A stretch of DNA of 58,369 nucleotides from Burkholderiaceae bacterium (GCA_947462685.1 CANHPL010000010.1:1-58369), one strand, 5' to 3'; shown: positions 42,542-51,629, numbered from the stretch's first letter. The notes: generated from the letters alone by a model not told the origin. A program made the numbers and translations.

Positions 42542-45121
42542 TTAAGAAAGCGCTTTATGAATGACTTCGGAAACATCATTGGATAAAGGTTGTTGGTTGG
42601 CTTTTTCTAAGTATGCTCGCATTTGAGTTTGATAAGGATCCGTAAATTTTTTCCATCGATCAAGCGCTCTAGCTAATCGAGCGGCAACTTGTGGATTGAT
42701 TTTGTCTAGTTCCAAAAGATTTTCGAGCCAGAATTGATACCCAGCTCCGGAGATGTCATGAAATCCACTAGGATTATTCATACAAAATGTATGAATTAAA
42801 CTTCGAACCCGATTCGGATTGCGCATTTTAAATGCAGGGTGCTTTTTTAAATTGTAAATTTTTTCAAGGAAGTTTTGGTGATTGTTTACTTGTCGGCTTG
42901 CCTGTAAAGAGAACCATTTATCAATAGCCAAATCATCCGCTTCATATCGATGGTAATAATTTTCTAAGCAAGTTTCTGCAAACGGAGATTCATACTGAAC
43001 TAAAGCAGACAATGCTGCAAGACGATCTGTCATATTGTTACTTGTTTTGAATTGATGTTCAGCAAGAATTCCACCTTCAGTAACATCGTTTTCAAGGATC
43101 ATTTGTAAAGCCACATTTTTTAGCTCGCGTTTGCCTGCTTGTTCAGGGGTGGGGGAGTATGTAAGCGTCGATTGATTTTTTTCAAAGATCTCAATCCAGG
43201 TTTGCTTTAAATGACTTGCCATAGCATGGCGAAATGATCTTCTGGCTAAGTGAATTTGTGCTGGATTAATCTCTTGAACTTGCTCATGAAGATAGCTTTC
43301 TGCAGGTAAGGTGAGGACGAGAGTTTTAAAAGAAGGATCAAGTTTTGGGTTTCGTAAATGTTGTTCCCAAATGGCTAGTAGTTCTTTTGGTGGTGTAGTT
43401 CCTGAAAGAATTAACTCAATGGCAATTTTTTGCCCAGCTTCCCACTGATTAAATGGATTATCGTCAGATTTAAATAGAAAATAAAGATCTTCAATTGATT
43501 GCTCAAAATCCAGGATGACTGGAGCTGAAAAATCTCGATTAATTGACAAAATAGGTTTACTTTTTATATTTGCAAACTCAAACGTTTGAATTTTATCTTT
43601 TAGCTCAATCATTATTTCATCAGTCGAAACACCCTGAATCATTAACTTCGTTTTCAGAGGGATATGAAATAGGGGCTTAAGCTCTTGTCCGGGCGTGGGT
43701 GAGCAAGATTGACTTAGGGTTAAATGATAAGACTCATTTAGATCATCAAATCTTTCCTCAACACGCACTCGGGGAGTACCCGCTTGACTATACCAATTTT
43801 TAAATTGATCCAAATTGACTTGATTGGCATCTGACATGGCATGAACAAAGTCATCACAAGTAACGGCTTGTCCGTCATGGCGTTCGAAATAGAGATTCAT
43901 ACCTTTTCTAAAACCAGATTCACCGAGTAAGGTATGTTGCATACGAATAATTTCAGCACCTTTTTCGTAGATGGTAACGGTGTAAAAGTTATTAATTTCT
44001 TGATAGCTATCTGGTCGGATTGGATGTGCCATGGGACCAGCATCTTCGGGGAATTGGACTTGACGTAACAAACGTACATCTTCAATTCGTTTTACGGCTC
44101 TACCCGAAACCGAACCCATTAAATCGGCCGAAAATTCTTGATCTCTAAAAACGGTTAAGCCTTCTTTTAAAGAGAGTTGGAACCAATCTCGACAAGTGAC
44201 TCGATTCCCAGTCCAGTTATGAAAATATTCGTGACCAACCACACTTTCAATATTTGCAAAATCGGTATCAGTCGCACTTTGAGCATCAGCAAGTATATAT
44301 TTTGTGTTAAAGATATTTAAACCTTTATTTTCCATTGCGCCCATATTGAAATCACTCACAGCAACGATCATAAAGCGTTCGAGATCAAGTTCTAATCCAA
44401 AGCGTTCTTCATCCCAAACAATCGCTTTAATTAAAGACTCCATCGCATGATCAGTTTTTGAAAGATCAACCTCACGAACCCAGACTTGAAGTAATTTTTT
44501 AGCACCAGAGGAAGTCGTGATTGTTTTTTCAACGCAATGTAATTGACCAGCAACAATTGCAAAAAGATACGAAGGTTTTGGAAATGGGTCATCCCATAGT
44601 GCCGTGTGCAGACCATGATCAAGATCTTTTTGCTCAATTAAATTACCATTTGATAGCAATACAGGGTAATTTTTTTTATTGGCTGTCAATCGGACCTGAT
44701 AACGACTTAAAACATCAGGTTGGTCTAAAAAATAGGTGATTTTTCTAAAACCTTCAGCCTCGCATTGGGTAAAAAAATTACCCTCAGATATGTAAAGACC
44801 CATGAGGCTAGAGTTTTGGTCAGGACGGGTAACACAAACAATTTCTAGGACAAAATCATCCGGTAGGTGGTGAAGAATTAACGCATGGGAAGATAATTCA
44901 TACGTTTTAAAGAGTTCACCATTGATCTTTAAAGAAACCAGCTCTAAATCCTCACCTTTTAACACTAAAGATCCTGGCAACTCTCTTTTTACGTCTATTG
45001 TTGAGCAAACAATGGTTTTAATCGGGTTGAGTTGAAAGTCAAAGGCCACCTTTGCAAAAGAAAAATTCGGTGGTTGGTATTGATTTCTAAAAAAAGTCTT
45101 TGTATTTTCTGGGTAGTTCAT
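42542..45121 (-). CDS. pepN: aminopeptidase N
   Basis: A zinc M1 metallopeptidase that removes N-terminal residues from peptides in the cytoplasm. It has the substrate motif GAMENKGLNIF and the zinc site HEYFH with the third ligand Glu in LSLKEGLTVFRDQEF, at about residues 294-320. The rest is the PepN-type C-terminal helical domain. The 859 residues are close to E. coli PepN (870). No ribosome site is present; TACAAT ends 6 nt before the ATG with ATGACT 18 nt further up, a good leaderless promoter. It heads the unit pepN-fbp-CMD gene. Confidence 0.96.
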   Translation of the reverse strand: MNYPENTKTFFRNQYQPPNFSFAKVAFDFQLNPIKTIVCSTIDVKRELPGSLVLKGEDLELVSLKINGELFKTYELSSHALILHHLPDDFVLEIVCVTRPDQNSSLMGLYISEGNFFTQCEAEGFRKITYFLDQPDVLSRYQVRLTANKKNYPVLLSNGNLIEQKDLDHGLHTALWDDPFPKPSYLFAIVAGQLHCVEKTITTSSGAKKLLQVWVREVDLSKTDHAMESLIKAIVWDEERFGLELDLERFMIVAVSDFNMGAMENKGLNIFNTKYILADAQSATDTDFANIESVVGHEYFHNWTGNRVTCRDWFQLSLKEGLTVFRDQEFSADLMGSVSGRAVKRIEDVRLLRQVQFPEDAGPMAHPIRPDSYQEINNFYTVTIYEKGAEIIRMQHTLLGESGFRKGMNLYFERHDGQAVTCDDFVHAMSDANQVNLDQFKNWYSQAGTPRVRVEERFDDLNESYHLTLSQSCSPTPGQELKPLFHIPLKTKLMIQGVSTDEIMIELKDKIQTFEFANIKSKPILSINRDFSAPVILDFEQSIEDLYFLFKSDDNPFNQWEAGQKIAIELILSGTTPPKELLAIWEQHLRNPKLDPSFKTLVLTLPAESYLHEQVQEINPAQIHLARRSFRHAMASHLKQTWIEIFEKNQSTLTYSPTPEQAGKRELKNVALQMILENDVTEGGILAEHQFKTSNNMTDRLAALSALVQYESPFAETCLENYYHRYEADDLAIDKWFSLQASRQVNNHQNFLEKIYNLKKHPAFKMRNPNRVRSLIHTFCMNNPSGFHDISGAGYQFWLENLLELDKINPQVAARLARALDRWKKFTDPYQTQMRAYLEKANQQPLSNDVSEVIHKALS

Positions 45122-45157
45122 GAAGTTATTGTATTGCTTCTATAGGATATGAGTCAT
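45119..45157 (-). promoter_or_regulatory. promoter of pepN, leaderless geometry
   Basis: On the - strand ATGACT (about 45152-45157), 18 nt, TACAAT (45128-45133), six bases AACTTC, then ATG at 45121. No Shine-Dalgarno. Inference. Confidence 0.5.
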
Positions 45158-45189
45158 ACAAAACAAATGATTATGTTACAAATACATGA

Positions 45190-45212
45190 ATCAATAGCTA
45201 AAAACTATTGAT
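45190..45212. promoter_or_regulatory. inverted repeat in the pepN / rubrerythrin space
   Basis: ATCAATAG and CTATTGAT around a 7-nt AT loop. It lies 117 nt before the rubrerythrin ATG. Could be an operator or a weak hairpin. Confidence 0.3.
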
Positions 45213-45236
45213 AATTTTTATAAATACAATTTTTCT

Positions 45237-45252
45237 ATTTAGTGGACTAAAT
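45237..45252. promoter_or_regulatory. palindromic operator candidate before rubrerythrin
   Basis: ATTTAGTGGACTAAAT, a perfect 7+2+7 palindrome, 77 nt before the rubrerythrin start. The position fits a repressor or activator of the rubrerythrin operon, perhaps of the Rrf2 (IscR/NsrR) type, which control oxidative and Fe-S genes. No regulator gene is adjacent. Confidence 0.45.
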
Positions 45253-45328
45253 ATACAATTTTTTATCACTTCTAGAACTTATATTTAGATTTGATAAGCG
45301 TATTTTTCTAACCCATAAGGAGTATGTT

Positions 45329-45751
45329 ATGCCAACTTTAAAAGGTACTAAAACTGAGCAGTGTTTGAAAGATGCTTTCGCAGGCGAATCTCAAGCAAAT
45401 CGTCGTTATTTATATTTCGCGAACAAAGCTGACGTAGAAGGTCAAAATGATGTTGCTGCGTTATTTCGTTCAACAGCTGAAGGCGAAACTGGCCATGCAC
45501 ACGGACATTTAGAATTTTTAGAAATGTCTGGCGATCCAGCAACTGGTATGCCAATTAAATCTTCAAAAGATTGTTTAGCCGCTGCAGTAGCAGGTGAAAC
45601 TCACGAATATACCGATATGTATCCTGGTATGGCTAAAACAGCTCGTGAAGAAGGCTTTGATGAAGTTGCTGATTGGTTTGAAACATTAGCAAAAGCTGAG
45701 CGCTCACATGCTAACCGCTATCAAAAAGCATTAGACGCTTTTGTAGAGTAA
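45329..45751 (+). CDS. rubrerythrin family diiron protein without rubredoxin domain
   Basis: A 140-residue four-helix diiron protein. The metal ligands are in [43 protein letters not shown] and [14 protein letters not shown], the two E-x2-H-type pairs and extra Glu of rubrerythrins. The C-terminal rubredoxin domain with its two CxxC is absent; the protein has only two cysteines, neither in a CxxC. Rubrerythrins reduce hydrogen peroxide using electrons from a redox partner, so an outside donor is needed; the next gene may supply it. AAGGAG precedes the ATG. First of three genes. Confidence 0.93.
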   Translation: MPTLKGTKTEQCLKDAFAGESQANRRYLYFANKADVEGQNDVAALFRSTAEGETGHAHGHLEFLEMSGDPATGMPIKSSKDCLAAAVAGETHEYTDMYPGMAKTAREEGFDEVADWFETLAKAERSHANRYQKALDAFVE

Positions 45752-45770
45752 TAAGTTATAGTTTTTGTAG

Positions 45771-45816
45771 GACTTTTTTTAGATTCCTGAGCACATCGGG
45801 AATCTTCTAAAAAGTC
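45771..45816 (+). terminator. long hairpin between rubrerythrin and the Fe-S gene
   Basis: Two stacked stems: GACTTTTT with AAAAAGTC (8 bp), then AGATTCC with GGAATCT (7 bp), separated by a small internal loop, 11-nt terminal loop. It is not followed by a pure T-run, so it probably acts as a partial terminator or an mRNA-stabilising element that keeps rubrerythrin expression above that of the downstream genes. Confidence 0.5.
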
Positions 45817-45834
45817 TTTAATAAAGGAAATACA

Positions 45835-47181
45835 ATGAGTCGTGAAGGAAATTTAGAAGCACCAACTCGTCACCCTTTGGATTGGAAAAGTCCAGATTTT
45901 TATGATGAGGAAAAGCTCAATGTGGAATTAGAACGCGTTTTCGATATTTGTCATGGATGTCGTCGATGTGTAAGCCTATGCGGATCTTTTCCCACCTTAT
46001 TTGACTTAGTTGACGCAACAGATGATGGCGAAGTACATGGTGTGAATAAAGCCGACTATGCGTCTGTTGTTGATCAATGTTATCTCTGCGATTTATGCTA
46101 CATGACAAAATGTCCCTATGTTCCACCGCATGAATGGAACTTAGATTTTCCTCATTTGATGTTACGTGCGAAGGCGATTGGGCATAAAAAGGGAGAATCT
46201 AATTTTAGGGATAATTTATTATCTTCAACAGATAAGATTGGGCGTTTCGCAGGTATTCCAGTCATTACACAAGTTGTAAATGCAGTGAATCACAACAGTA
46301 TGGCCAGATCGGTTATGGAGTCGACATTAGGCGTTGACAAAAATGCTTGGCTACCAGATTTTGCCTCGAAGACATTTAAGCAAGTTGTAAAAAATTCTCA
46401 TCCATGGGAAGTTAAGAACGGAACTAAAACTCCAGGCAAGGTGGCTGTATATGCAACTTGCTATATTAACTATAACGAGCCTGGTATTGGTCAAGATTTA
46501 TTACAAATACTTACTCACAATGAGATTCCTTATGTGCTAGTTGATAAAGAAGCTTGTTGTGGGATGCCAAAGCTAGAATTAGGTGATCTCGATGAAGTTG
46601 AAAAACATAAGAACATCAATATCCCTCAATTGGCAAAATTAGCTAAAGAGGGTTATGCAATTGTGACTCCAATACCTTCATGTACCCTCATGTTTAAACA
46701 AGAGTTACCATTGATGTTTCCTGATGAAGCCGATGTGCAATTGGTTAAAGTGGCGATGTGGGATCCATTTGAATACTTAATTGCGCGTAAAAAAGACGGC
46801 TTATTAAAAACAGATTTTTCTCAGCCGTTAGGTAAGGTAAGTTATCACGTTCCATGTCATTCCCGTGTCCAAAATGTCGGTAAGAAAACTGCGGAAACAT
46901 TACAAATGATTCCAGGTACAGAAGTGCATGTAGTTGAACGATGTTCAGGTCACTCCGGTACTTGGGGAGTGAAGAAAGAGTTCCATGCAATGTCAATGAA
47001 AATAGGTAAGCCAGTATTCAAAAACATGGCCAATAACGAGCCTGACTATATCAGTTCAGATTGTCAGTTAGCAGGCCATCACATTGAACAAGGTATGTCA
47101 GAGGCAGGCTTAAAGTCAGCTCAAATGGAGCATCCATTATCTCTAGTTGCTATGGCTTATGGCCTGAAGCAATCATCGTAA
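45835..47181 (+). CDS. GlpC/HdrD-like iron-sulfur oxidoreductase of the rubrerythrin operon
   Basis: A 448-residue cytoplasmic protein. It has two [4Fe-4S] motifs (CHGCRRCVSLCGSFP near residue 40, CYLCDLCYMTKCPYVP near 83), then two CCG-type cysteine-rich domains: one with the DKEACCGMP core, one with YHVPCHSR and VERCSGHSGTWG. The last motif has Cys-Ser-Gly where CCG is usual. This is the build of GlpC and of heterodisulfide-reductase D proteins, which move electrons and sit at the membrane with a partner. Placed after rubrerythrin and before DUF3501, an electron donor role to rubrerythrin is inferred. AAAGGAAA precedes the ATG. Confidence 0.9.
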   Translation: MSREGNLEAPTRHPLDWKSPDFYDEEKLNVELERVFDICHGCRRCVSLCGSFPTLFDLVDATDDGEVHGVNKADYASVVDQCYLCDLCYMTKCPYVPPHEWNLDFPHLMLRAKAIGHKKGESNFRDNLLSSTDKIGRFAGIPVITQVVNAVNHNSMARSVMESTLGVDKNAWLPDFASKTFKQVVKNSHPWEVKNGTKTPGKVAVYATCYINYNEPGIGQDLLQILTHNEIPYVLVDKEACCGMPKLELGDLDEVEKHKNINIPQLAKLAKEGYAIVTPIPSCTLMFKQELPLMFPDEADVQLVKVAMWDPFEYLIARKKDGLLKTDFSQPLGKVSYHVPCHSRVQNVGKKTAETLQMIPGTEVHVVERCSGHSGTWGVKKEFHAMSMKIGKPVFKNMANNEPDYISSDCQLAGHHIEQGMSEAGLKSAQMEHPLSLVAMAYGLKQSS

Positions 47182-47202
47182 TTACTTTTGAAAGAAATAG
47201 AA

Positions 47203-47787
47203 ATGTCAAAACTTACCCATGCTCAATTGATGACTTTAGAGGCCTATCACAAAGCAAGGCCACAAATTCGAGCTCAAGCTATTGAAATGCGAAAATTAAG
47301 AACGGTTGCATTAGGAGAACATTTAAATTTAATTTTTGAGAACGAATTTTTGATGAAATATCAGATTCAAGAAATGTTGCGTGTTGAGAAAGTGTTTACT
47401 GAAGAAGGAATGCAAGATGAACTTGATGCATATAATCCTTTAATACCAGATGGATCTAACTTCAAAGCAACGATGATGTTGGAGTATCCCAATGAAGCTG
47501 ATCGTAAAATTGCTCTTGGAAAATTAGTCAATATTGAACATAAAATGTTTGTCCAAGTAGAAGGTCAAGCTAGGGTATATGGTATTGCCGATGAGGATTT
47601 GGAACGTTCTACAGAGCATAAAACTTCGGCGGTGCATTTTTTACGTTTTGAATTATCTTTGGATATGAAAAAAGCATTGCAAGCAGGGGCGCAGATGATG
47701 GTTGGCTGCGATCATCCAGAATATCCCATGCATATTGAGCATTTACCAGAAGAAACTTTAGCTTCTTTTCTGACGGATTTGTCTTAA
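47203..47787 (+). CDS. DUF3501 family protein
   Basis: A 194-residue soluble, acidic protein of the DUF3501 family: MSKLTHAQLMTLEAYHKARP, ALGEHLNLIFENEFLMKYQIQEML (about residues 37-60), and a C-terminal GAQMMVGCDHPEY. No signal peptide, membrane helix or metal motif other than this Cys/His region. The TTG at 47188 is in frame, but the ATG at 47203 is preferred. It is the third gene of the rubrerythrin operon; the trio seems to occur together in other betaproteobacteria. Activity unknown; a role in peroxide or Fe-S defence is inferred. Confidence 0.85.
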   Translation: MSKLTHAQLMTLEAYHKARPQIRAQAIEMRKLRTVALGEHLNLIFENEFLMKYQIQEMLRVEKVFTEEGMQDELDAYNPLIPDGSNFKATMMLEYPNEADRKIALGKLVNIEHKMFVQVEGQARVYGIADEDLERSTEHKTSAVHFLRFELSLDMKKALQAGAQMMVGCDHPEYPMHIEHLPEETLASFLTDLS

Positions 47788-47807
47788 TTCAAAATACTGC
47801 TCAAATG

Positions 47808-47834
47808 AAACGTGGCGGATGCCACGTTTTTTTT
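47808..47834 (+). terminator. rho-independent terminator of the rubrerythrin operon
   Basis: CGTGGC and GCCACG around a GGAT loop, flanked by AAA and eight T. Strong stem and T-run, 20 nt after the DUF3501 stop. Confidence 0.93.
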
Positions 47835-47850
47835 ATTGGATAATGTGAAT

Positions 47851-48741
47851 GTGAAATTAAATACCATCATCGATTTTCTGCTGTTAGGCGCCTTGTGGGG
47901 AATGTCCTACGTATTTATACGCTTTACGGTTGGGCAAGTTGAGCCGATTGTTATAGCAGAATCACGATTACTTATTGGTGCTTTAGGAATTTTTGTATTC
48001 GCTATGTGCAAAAAATATTGGCGATCTCAGCTGATGATTTCTAAAAATGACCTCGGTAGAATTACGGTGATTGCTTGTTTTAATTCGGTAATTCCTTTTG
48101 CTCTGTTTAGTTATTCGATGCAAAATTTAAATGCAGGATTTGGTGCAATCGTCAATTCTACATCGCCGATTTGGACTGCGATTATTGCATCTATTTGGTT
48201 AAAAGAACACTTAAGCTTCAGTCGGATTTTGGGCTTATTCCTTGGGTGTTTAGGTATTGTTTTTTTGATGTGGGGGAAAGCCCATTTTGATGTTGGCGGT
48301 ATTGGATTGCCTGTTTTGGCTGGTTTAGGAGCAACATTATCTTATGGTCTTGCAACGAACTATATCAAGTTGTATGGTGCAGGCATTCATCCAATTGGTC
48401 TTGCTTTTTCAAGTTTATTGATCGGATCATTTTTGCTTGCAGTCCCTGCTTATTTTTATTTACCAACTCAACCACTAAATGTATTAACTTGGATTTCTAT
48501 TTTAGGACTAGGAATAGGTTCTACCGCTATTGCCTATGTGCTTTATTACCGACTGATTGAACGAGCTGGACCGACAGTTGCGATTACTGTTACATTCATT
48601 GTTCCTGTATTTAGTATTTTGTGGGGAGATATCTTTTTAGGGGAAGTCCCGACCCTTAATATGCTGTTAGGAGGAGTTGTGATTATCCTTGGCACTGCTC
48701 TTGCAATTGGACTATTACCGATTTCAAAAAAACGTCATTAA
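47851..48741 (+). CDS. EamA (DMT) family transporter
   Basis: A 296-residue inner-membrane protein with 10 hydrophobic helices in two EamA repeats: LGALWGMSYVFIRFTVGQV starts the first and LAGLGATLSYGLATNYIKL the second, with the conserved NSTSPIWTAIIA and ERAGPTVAITVTFIVP. The family exports small metabolites, often amino acids. The frame is open from a GTG at 47812, but that would place the start inside the terminator. GTG at 47851 (used) or 47845 is better. GATAAT ends 6 nt before the GTG at 47851, so a leaderless mRNA is possible. Substrate unknown. Confidence 0.88.
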   Translation: MKLNTIIDFLLLGALWGMSYVFIRFTVGQVEPIVIAESRLLIGALGIFVFAMCKKYWRSQLMISKNDLGRITVIACFNSVIPFALFSYSMQNLNAGFGAIVNSTSPIWTAIIASIWLKEHLSFSRILGLFLGCLGIVFLMWGKAHFDVGGIGLPVLAGLGATLSYGLATNYIKLYGAGIHPIGLAFSSLLIGSFLLAVPAYFYLPTQPLNVLTWISILGLGIGSTAIAYVLYYRLIERAGPTVAITVTFIVPVFSILWGDIFLGEVPTLNMLLGGVVIILGTALAIGLLPISKKRH

Positions 48742-48759
48742 TTTCTTGATCTCAACCTT

Positions 48760-49431
48760 TTAGAGGTGAGTAGAGATAAATTCTTTTGCCGCTTGAGTGG
48801 TTGGAGTAGAGAAAAAAGATGTTGTTGAACCGGATTCTATAATCTTCCCATCCTTTACGAAAACGATGTGATCGCAAATTCGTTTGACTTGAGCAAAATC
48901 ATGAGAGGCAATTAAAAAGCAAATTCCTGAATGAGCTAATTCATTTACTTTGGATTCTATTAGCGCGGTTGATTGTGGATCAAGACTTGCCGTAGGCTCA
49001 TCCAGAATCAATAAATCTGACCCCATTAGATAGGCTCTTGCAATTGCTAGACGTTGTTTTTCTCCAGAAGATAGTTTGGTAGCAGGTTGATCACTAAGAT
49101 GGTTTAATAAAAATATTTTTAGCGCATGATGGACTTGATTGAGACTTAAACTGGGTCGTGCATCTCTCAGAAAAAGAAGATTCTCTAATACAGACATTTT
49201 TATAAACGGTGTTTGCGTCAAGACAATACTGACTTGATTTGCTGATGTGGTTATCTTAAATTCAGGTTGTTTAATTAACCCTGCGATAGTCTTTAAGAGC
49301 ATCGACTTACCTGCGCCATTGGGGCCGATGATCGCTGTAATTCGATGACAAGGAAGATTAAAATGTGGGATATCTAGTACAAGACGATCTTGTTTGCGAA
49401 TCGAGATATTACTCAGAGAAATATTAACCAT
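48760..49431 (-). CDS. ABC transporter ATPase, tungstate/molybdate type
   Basis: A 223-residue nucleotide-binding subunit: Walker A GPNGAGKSMLL near residue 38, LSSGEKQRLAIARAYL, Walker B LLILDEPTASLDP and the switch His in IASHDFAQV. With the adjacent permease it makes a TupBC-like pair, probably importing tungstate (or molybdate), which formate dehydrogenase needs. ATG at 49431 (GAG 7 nt upstream) is preferred over 49446; it overlaps the permease by 8 nt. No C-terminal anion-binding domain is present. The binding-protein gene tupA is not in the window. Confidence 0.85.
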   Translation of the reverse strand: MVNISLSNISIRKQDRLVLDIPHFNLPCHRITAIIGPNGAGKSMLLKTIAGLIKQPEFKITTSANQVSIVLTQTPFIKMSVLENLLFLRDARPSLSLNQVHHALKIFLLNHLSDQPATKLSSGEKQRLAIARAYLMGSDLLILDEPTASLDPQSTALIESKVNELAHSGICFLIASHDFAQVKRICDHIVFVKDGKIIESGSTTSFFSTPTTQAAKEFISTHL

Positions 49432-50119
49432 ATTTTTTCTCAGCATTCGATTTTAAAAAGTAAGAAACGACATTAATATTGAAAACAATTATTAATAGAA
49501 CGATTCCTAAAGATAATGAAAGAACCAGATCGCCTTTACTTGTTTCTAATGCGATAGCAGTCGTTAGAGTCCGCGTATGCTGAGCAATATTTCCACCAAC
49601 GATCATGACAGCGCCAACCTCTGAGATTGCTCTACTGAAGCCAAGAAGAACAACAATGATGAGTGAAAATCGAGAATCCCAGAGGATCCACTTGACTCGA
49701 TGAAACAATTTAAACTTTAAAGCTGAAAAAGTATCTTGGTGAATCTGCCAAGCGTCACTAATGATTTGTCTAGAAATTGCTGCAATGAGGGGAATCGTTA
49801 AGCAAGATTGAGCAATGATCATTCCGGATTTGGTAAACAAAAGACCGAACTCACCTAAAGGGCCACTTCTAGATAAAAGTAAATAGATGAGTACACCTAT
49901 GATCACCGTAGGAACGCTCATCAATGTATTGATAAAGGTAATACACCATTTTTTACCAGGGAATTGAGCTACAGCTAAAAATGCACCGATGGGTAATCCC
50001 AAGATGACACCAATAATAAGTGCTGTGGAGCTAACCAATATCGAGGTAAAAGCAATAGACCAAACCTCAGGGTCGAGCTTAAACACTAATAAGAAGGCTT
50101 GAGAGATCGTATCCAACAT
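49424..50119 (-). CDS. ABC transporter permease, tungstate/molybdate type
   Basis: A 231-residue inner-membrane protein with about five helices. The conserved permease loop is at AISRQIISDAWQ to RAISEVGAVMIVGGN, and TLTTAIALETSKGDLVLSLSLG follows, matching the TupB/WtpB type more closely than phosphate or sulfate permeases. The open frame reaches a TTG at 50158, but the ATG at 50119 starts just before the first helix and is used. The gene is followed by the ATPase. Phosphate- or sulfate-like anion transport cannot be excluded. No substrate-binding gene lies beside it. Confidence 0.83.
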   Translation of the reverse strand: MLDTISQAFLLVFKLDPEVWSIAFTSILVSSTALIIGVILGLPIGAFLAVAQFPGKKWCITFINTLMSVPTVIIGVLIYLLLSRSGPLGEFGLLFTKSGMIIAQSCLTIPLIAAISRQIISDAWQIHQDTFSALKFKLFHRVKWILWDSRFSLIIVVLLGFSRAISEVGAVMIVGGNIAQHTRTLTTAIALETSKGDLVLSLSLGIVLLIIVFNINVVSYFLKSNAEKKYG

Positions 50120-50178
50120 TATGATAGGATGATTTTTTTGGATGGATATTTTGGCCAAATATACATAGTTCTAATCCT

Positions 50179-51621
50179 TTAAATTCTGACAATGTGAACA
50201 CTACATTGGGCTTCTTCAACAACTTTAGTCATCGTGGAGCGCCAAGGGACAACTCGGTTCGGTATAAATCGACTGGCCCCCAATAGGATAACCGCTGCGT
50301 CATTATCTTTTGCGAATTCAACAATTTTTGATGCAGCATCTGTTGCTTCGAATACATGATATGAAATCCGCTCTTCTGACATATTCAGGGGCTTGGCCCA
50401 ATCCTTTAATCTTACCAAGTGTCGTCGAAATTGCCCACTTGCAGAGTCAATTTCGCGTTCCCCTTCAAAAGTAGGAGAGTTGGTGATAATGCCGATACAA
50501 GAAATTCGCCCTTCTGGAAATACTTTCATGATATTAGATGCGGCGCGTTGCATTCTTTCAAACATCGGCTCATTTTCACCGCTGACATCAATTGTAGCTA
50601 CCATGAGTGGTGCTTGCTCATAAATAATTTCACTTCTTAAAATGGGCGAAGGTTCATAACCAGCGACACGAAACCAGCGTTTCATGTTTTCCCAGAGGGA
50701 TAGTGGAGCTAAACGTTCAGAGCGCTCAGTCAATTTAATAGTACTAGGTTCTCTTAAGAGTTGACGTATGTGGGTCGCACTTTGATAACGATCTTTTGCA
50801 AAAGGTTCTAAACACCTGAGAACGATCTCTTGTAACCAAGGGGGCACATCCGATCGAATCGATCTTGGTGGATTTGCCTGTGCCCAAAACCGTTTTTTTA
50901 GGCCATTTAGTGTTTGCGGATTATCAAAGGGTAATTTTCCAGTGAGCATTTCATAGACGATCACCCCAAAAGCAAAAATATCACTTCTACAGTCTTCTCT
51001 TACACCGACGATTTGTTCAGGAGAAATATAAGGTGCAGAACCAATCCCTTTACGCATCTCTTCAGCTAGCAAATCTGGAAACCTGGCGTGATGGGCTAAT
51101 CCAAAATCAATTAAGTAGACCTCGTGATTGTCATCGACCAAAATATTATCAGGTTTTAAATCCAAATGAATCACTTCTTGAGCATGTAAGTTCTGTAGCG
51201 CTTTTAATAAATTCATAGCAATGGTGATAGTTTTTTCAATAGAAAATTGTTTTTTTTCGATGAGAATCTTTTCTAAAGCGATCCCTGGAATTCTTGACAT
51301 GGCAATATAGGGGGTTTTAGCCAAATTACCACCCTTGATAAAACGTGGCACATAGGGACTATTGAGAGATCTTAAAATAGTTAATTCAGTTTCAAAGCAA
51401 ATGAGATTTTCTATTGGTTGATCTTTGCCAACTCGGGGTATTTTAAGAAGTATCGGGTCTTTTTCGAAATCAATAAAGGCTTCTTTAAGGATGGCCATAC
51501 CACCTCGATGAACTTCATGCCCTATCCGAAAATTATCGACAGTTTTACCTGTTTGAAAAATATCATCAACCGCTTCGATATCAATCGAATAAGGAGATGC
51601 AGATTGGAATAAGGAAAGCAT
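50179..51621 (-). CDS. bifunctional Ser/Thr protein kinase with universal stress domain
   Basis: A 480-residue cytoplasmic protein. The N-terminal kinase (about 28-300) has Lys60 (LLKIP), HLDLKPDN at 152-159 with catalytic Asp154, DFG at 172-174, SPE at 200-202 and DIFAFGVIVYEMLTGKLPF. The Gly loop is atypical (VHRGGMA). The C-terminal 150 residues look like a universal stress protein (MVATIDVSGENEPM; DAAVILLGASRF; SVHIVRI). No transmembrane segment, so it senses inside the cell. It follows the phosphoesterase by 8 nt. Targets unknown; such fusions are known in betaproteobacteria. Divides the region between phosphoesterase and the tungstate-type permease, all on the - strand. Confidence 0.9.
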   Translation of the reverse strand: MLSLFQSASPYSIDIEAVDDIFQTGKTVDNFRIGHEVHRGGMAILKEAFIDFEKDPILLKIPRVGKDQPIENLICFETELTILRSLNSPYVPRFIKGGNLAKTPYIAMSRIPGIALEKILIEKKQFSIEKTITIAMNLLKALQNLHAQEVIHLDLKPDNILVDDNHEVYLIDFGLAHHARFPDLLAEEMRKGIGSAPYISPEQIVGVREDCRSDIFAFGVIVYEMLTGKLPFDNPQTLNGLKKRFWAQANPPRSIRSDVPPWLQEIVLRCLEPFAKDRYQSATHIRQLLREPSTIKLTERSERLAPLSLWENMKRWFRVAGYEPSPILRSEIIYEQAPLMVATIDVSGENEPMFERMQRAASNIMKVFPEGRISCIGIITNSPTFEGEREIDSASGQFRRHLVRLKDWAKPLNMSEERISYHVFEATDAASKIVEFAKDNDAAVILLGASRFIPNRVVPWRSTMTKVVEEAQCSVHIVRI

Positions 51622-51629
51622 GGGATAAC

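Noticed and set aside
47812..47850. Upstream GTG as EamA gene start
   Set aside because: It lies inside the terminator hairpin, and the added residues do not resemble the family.
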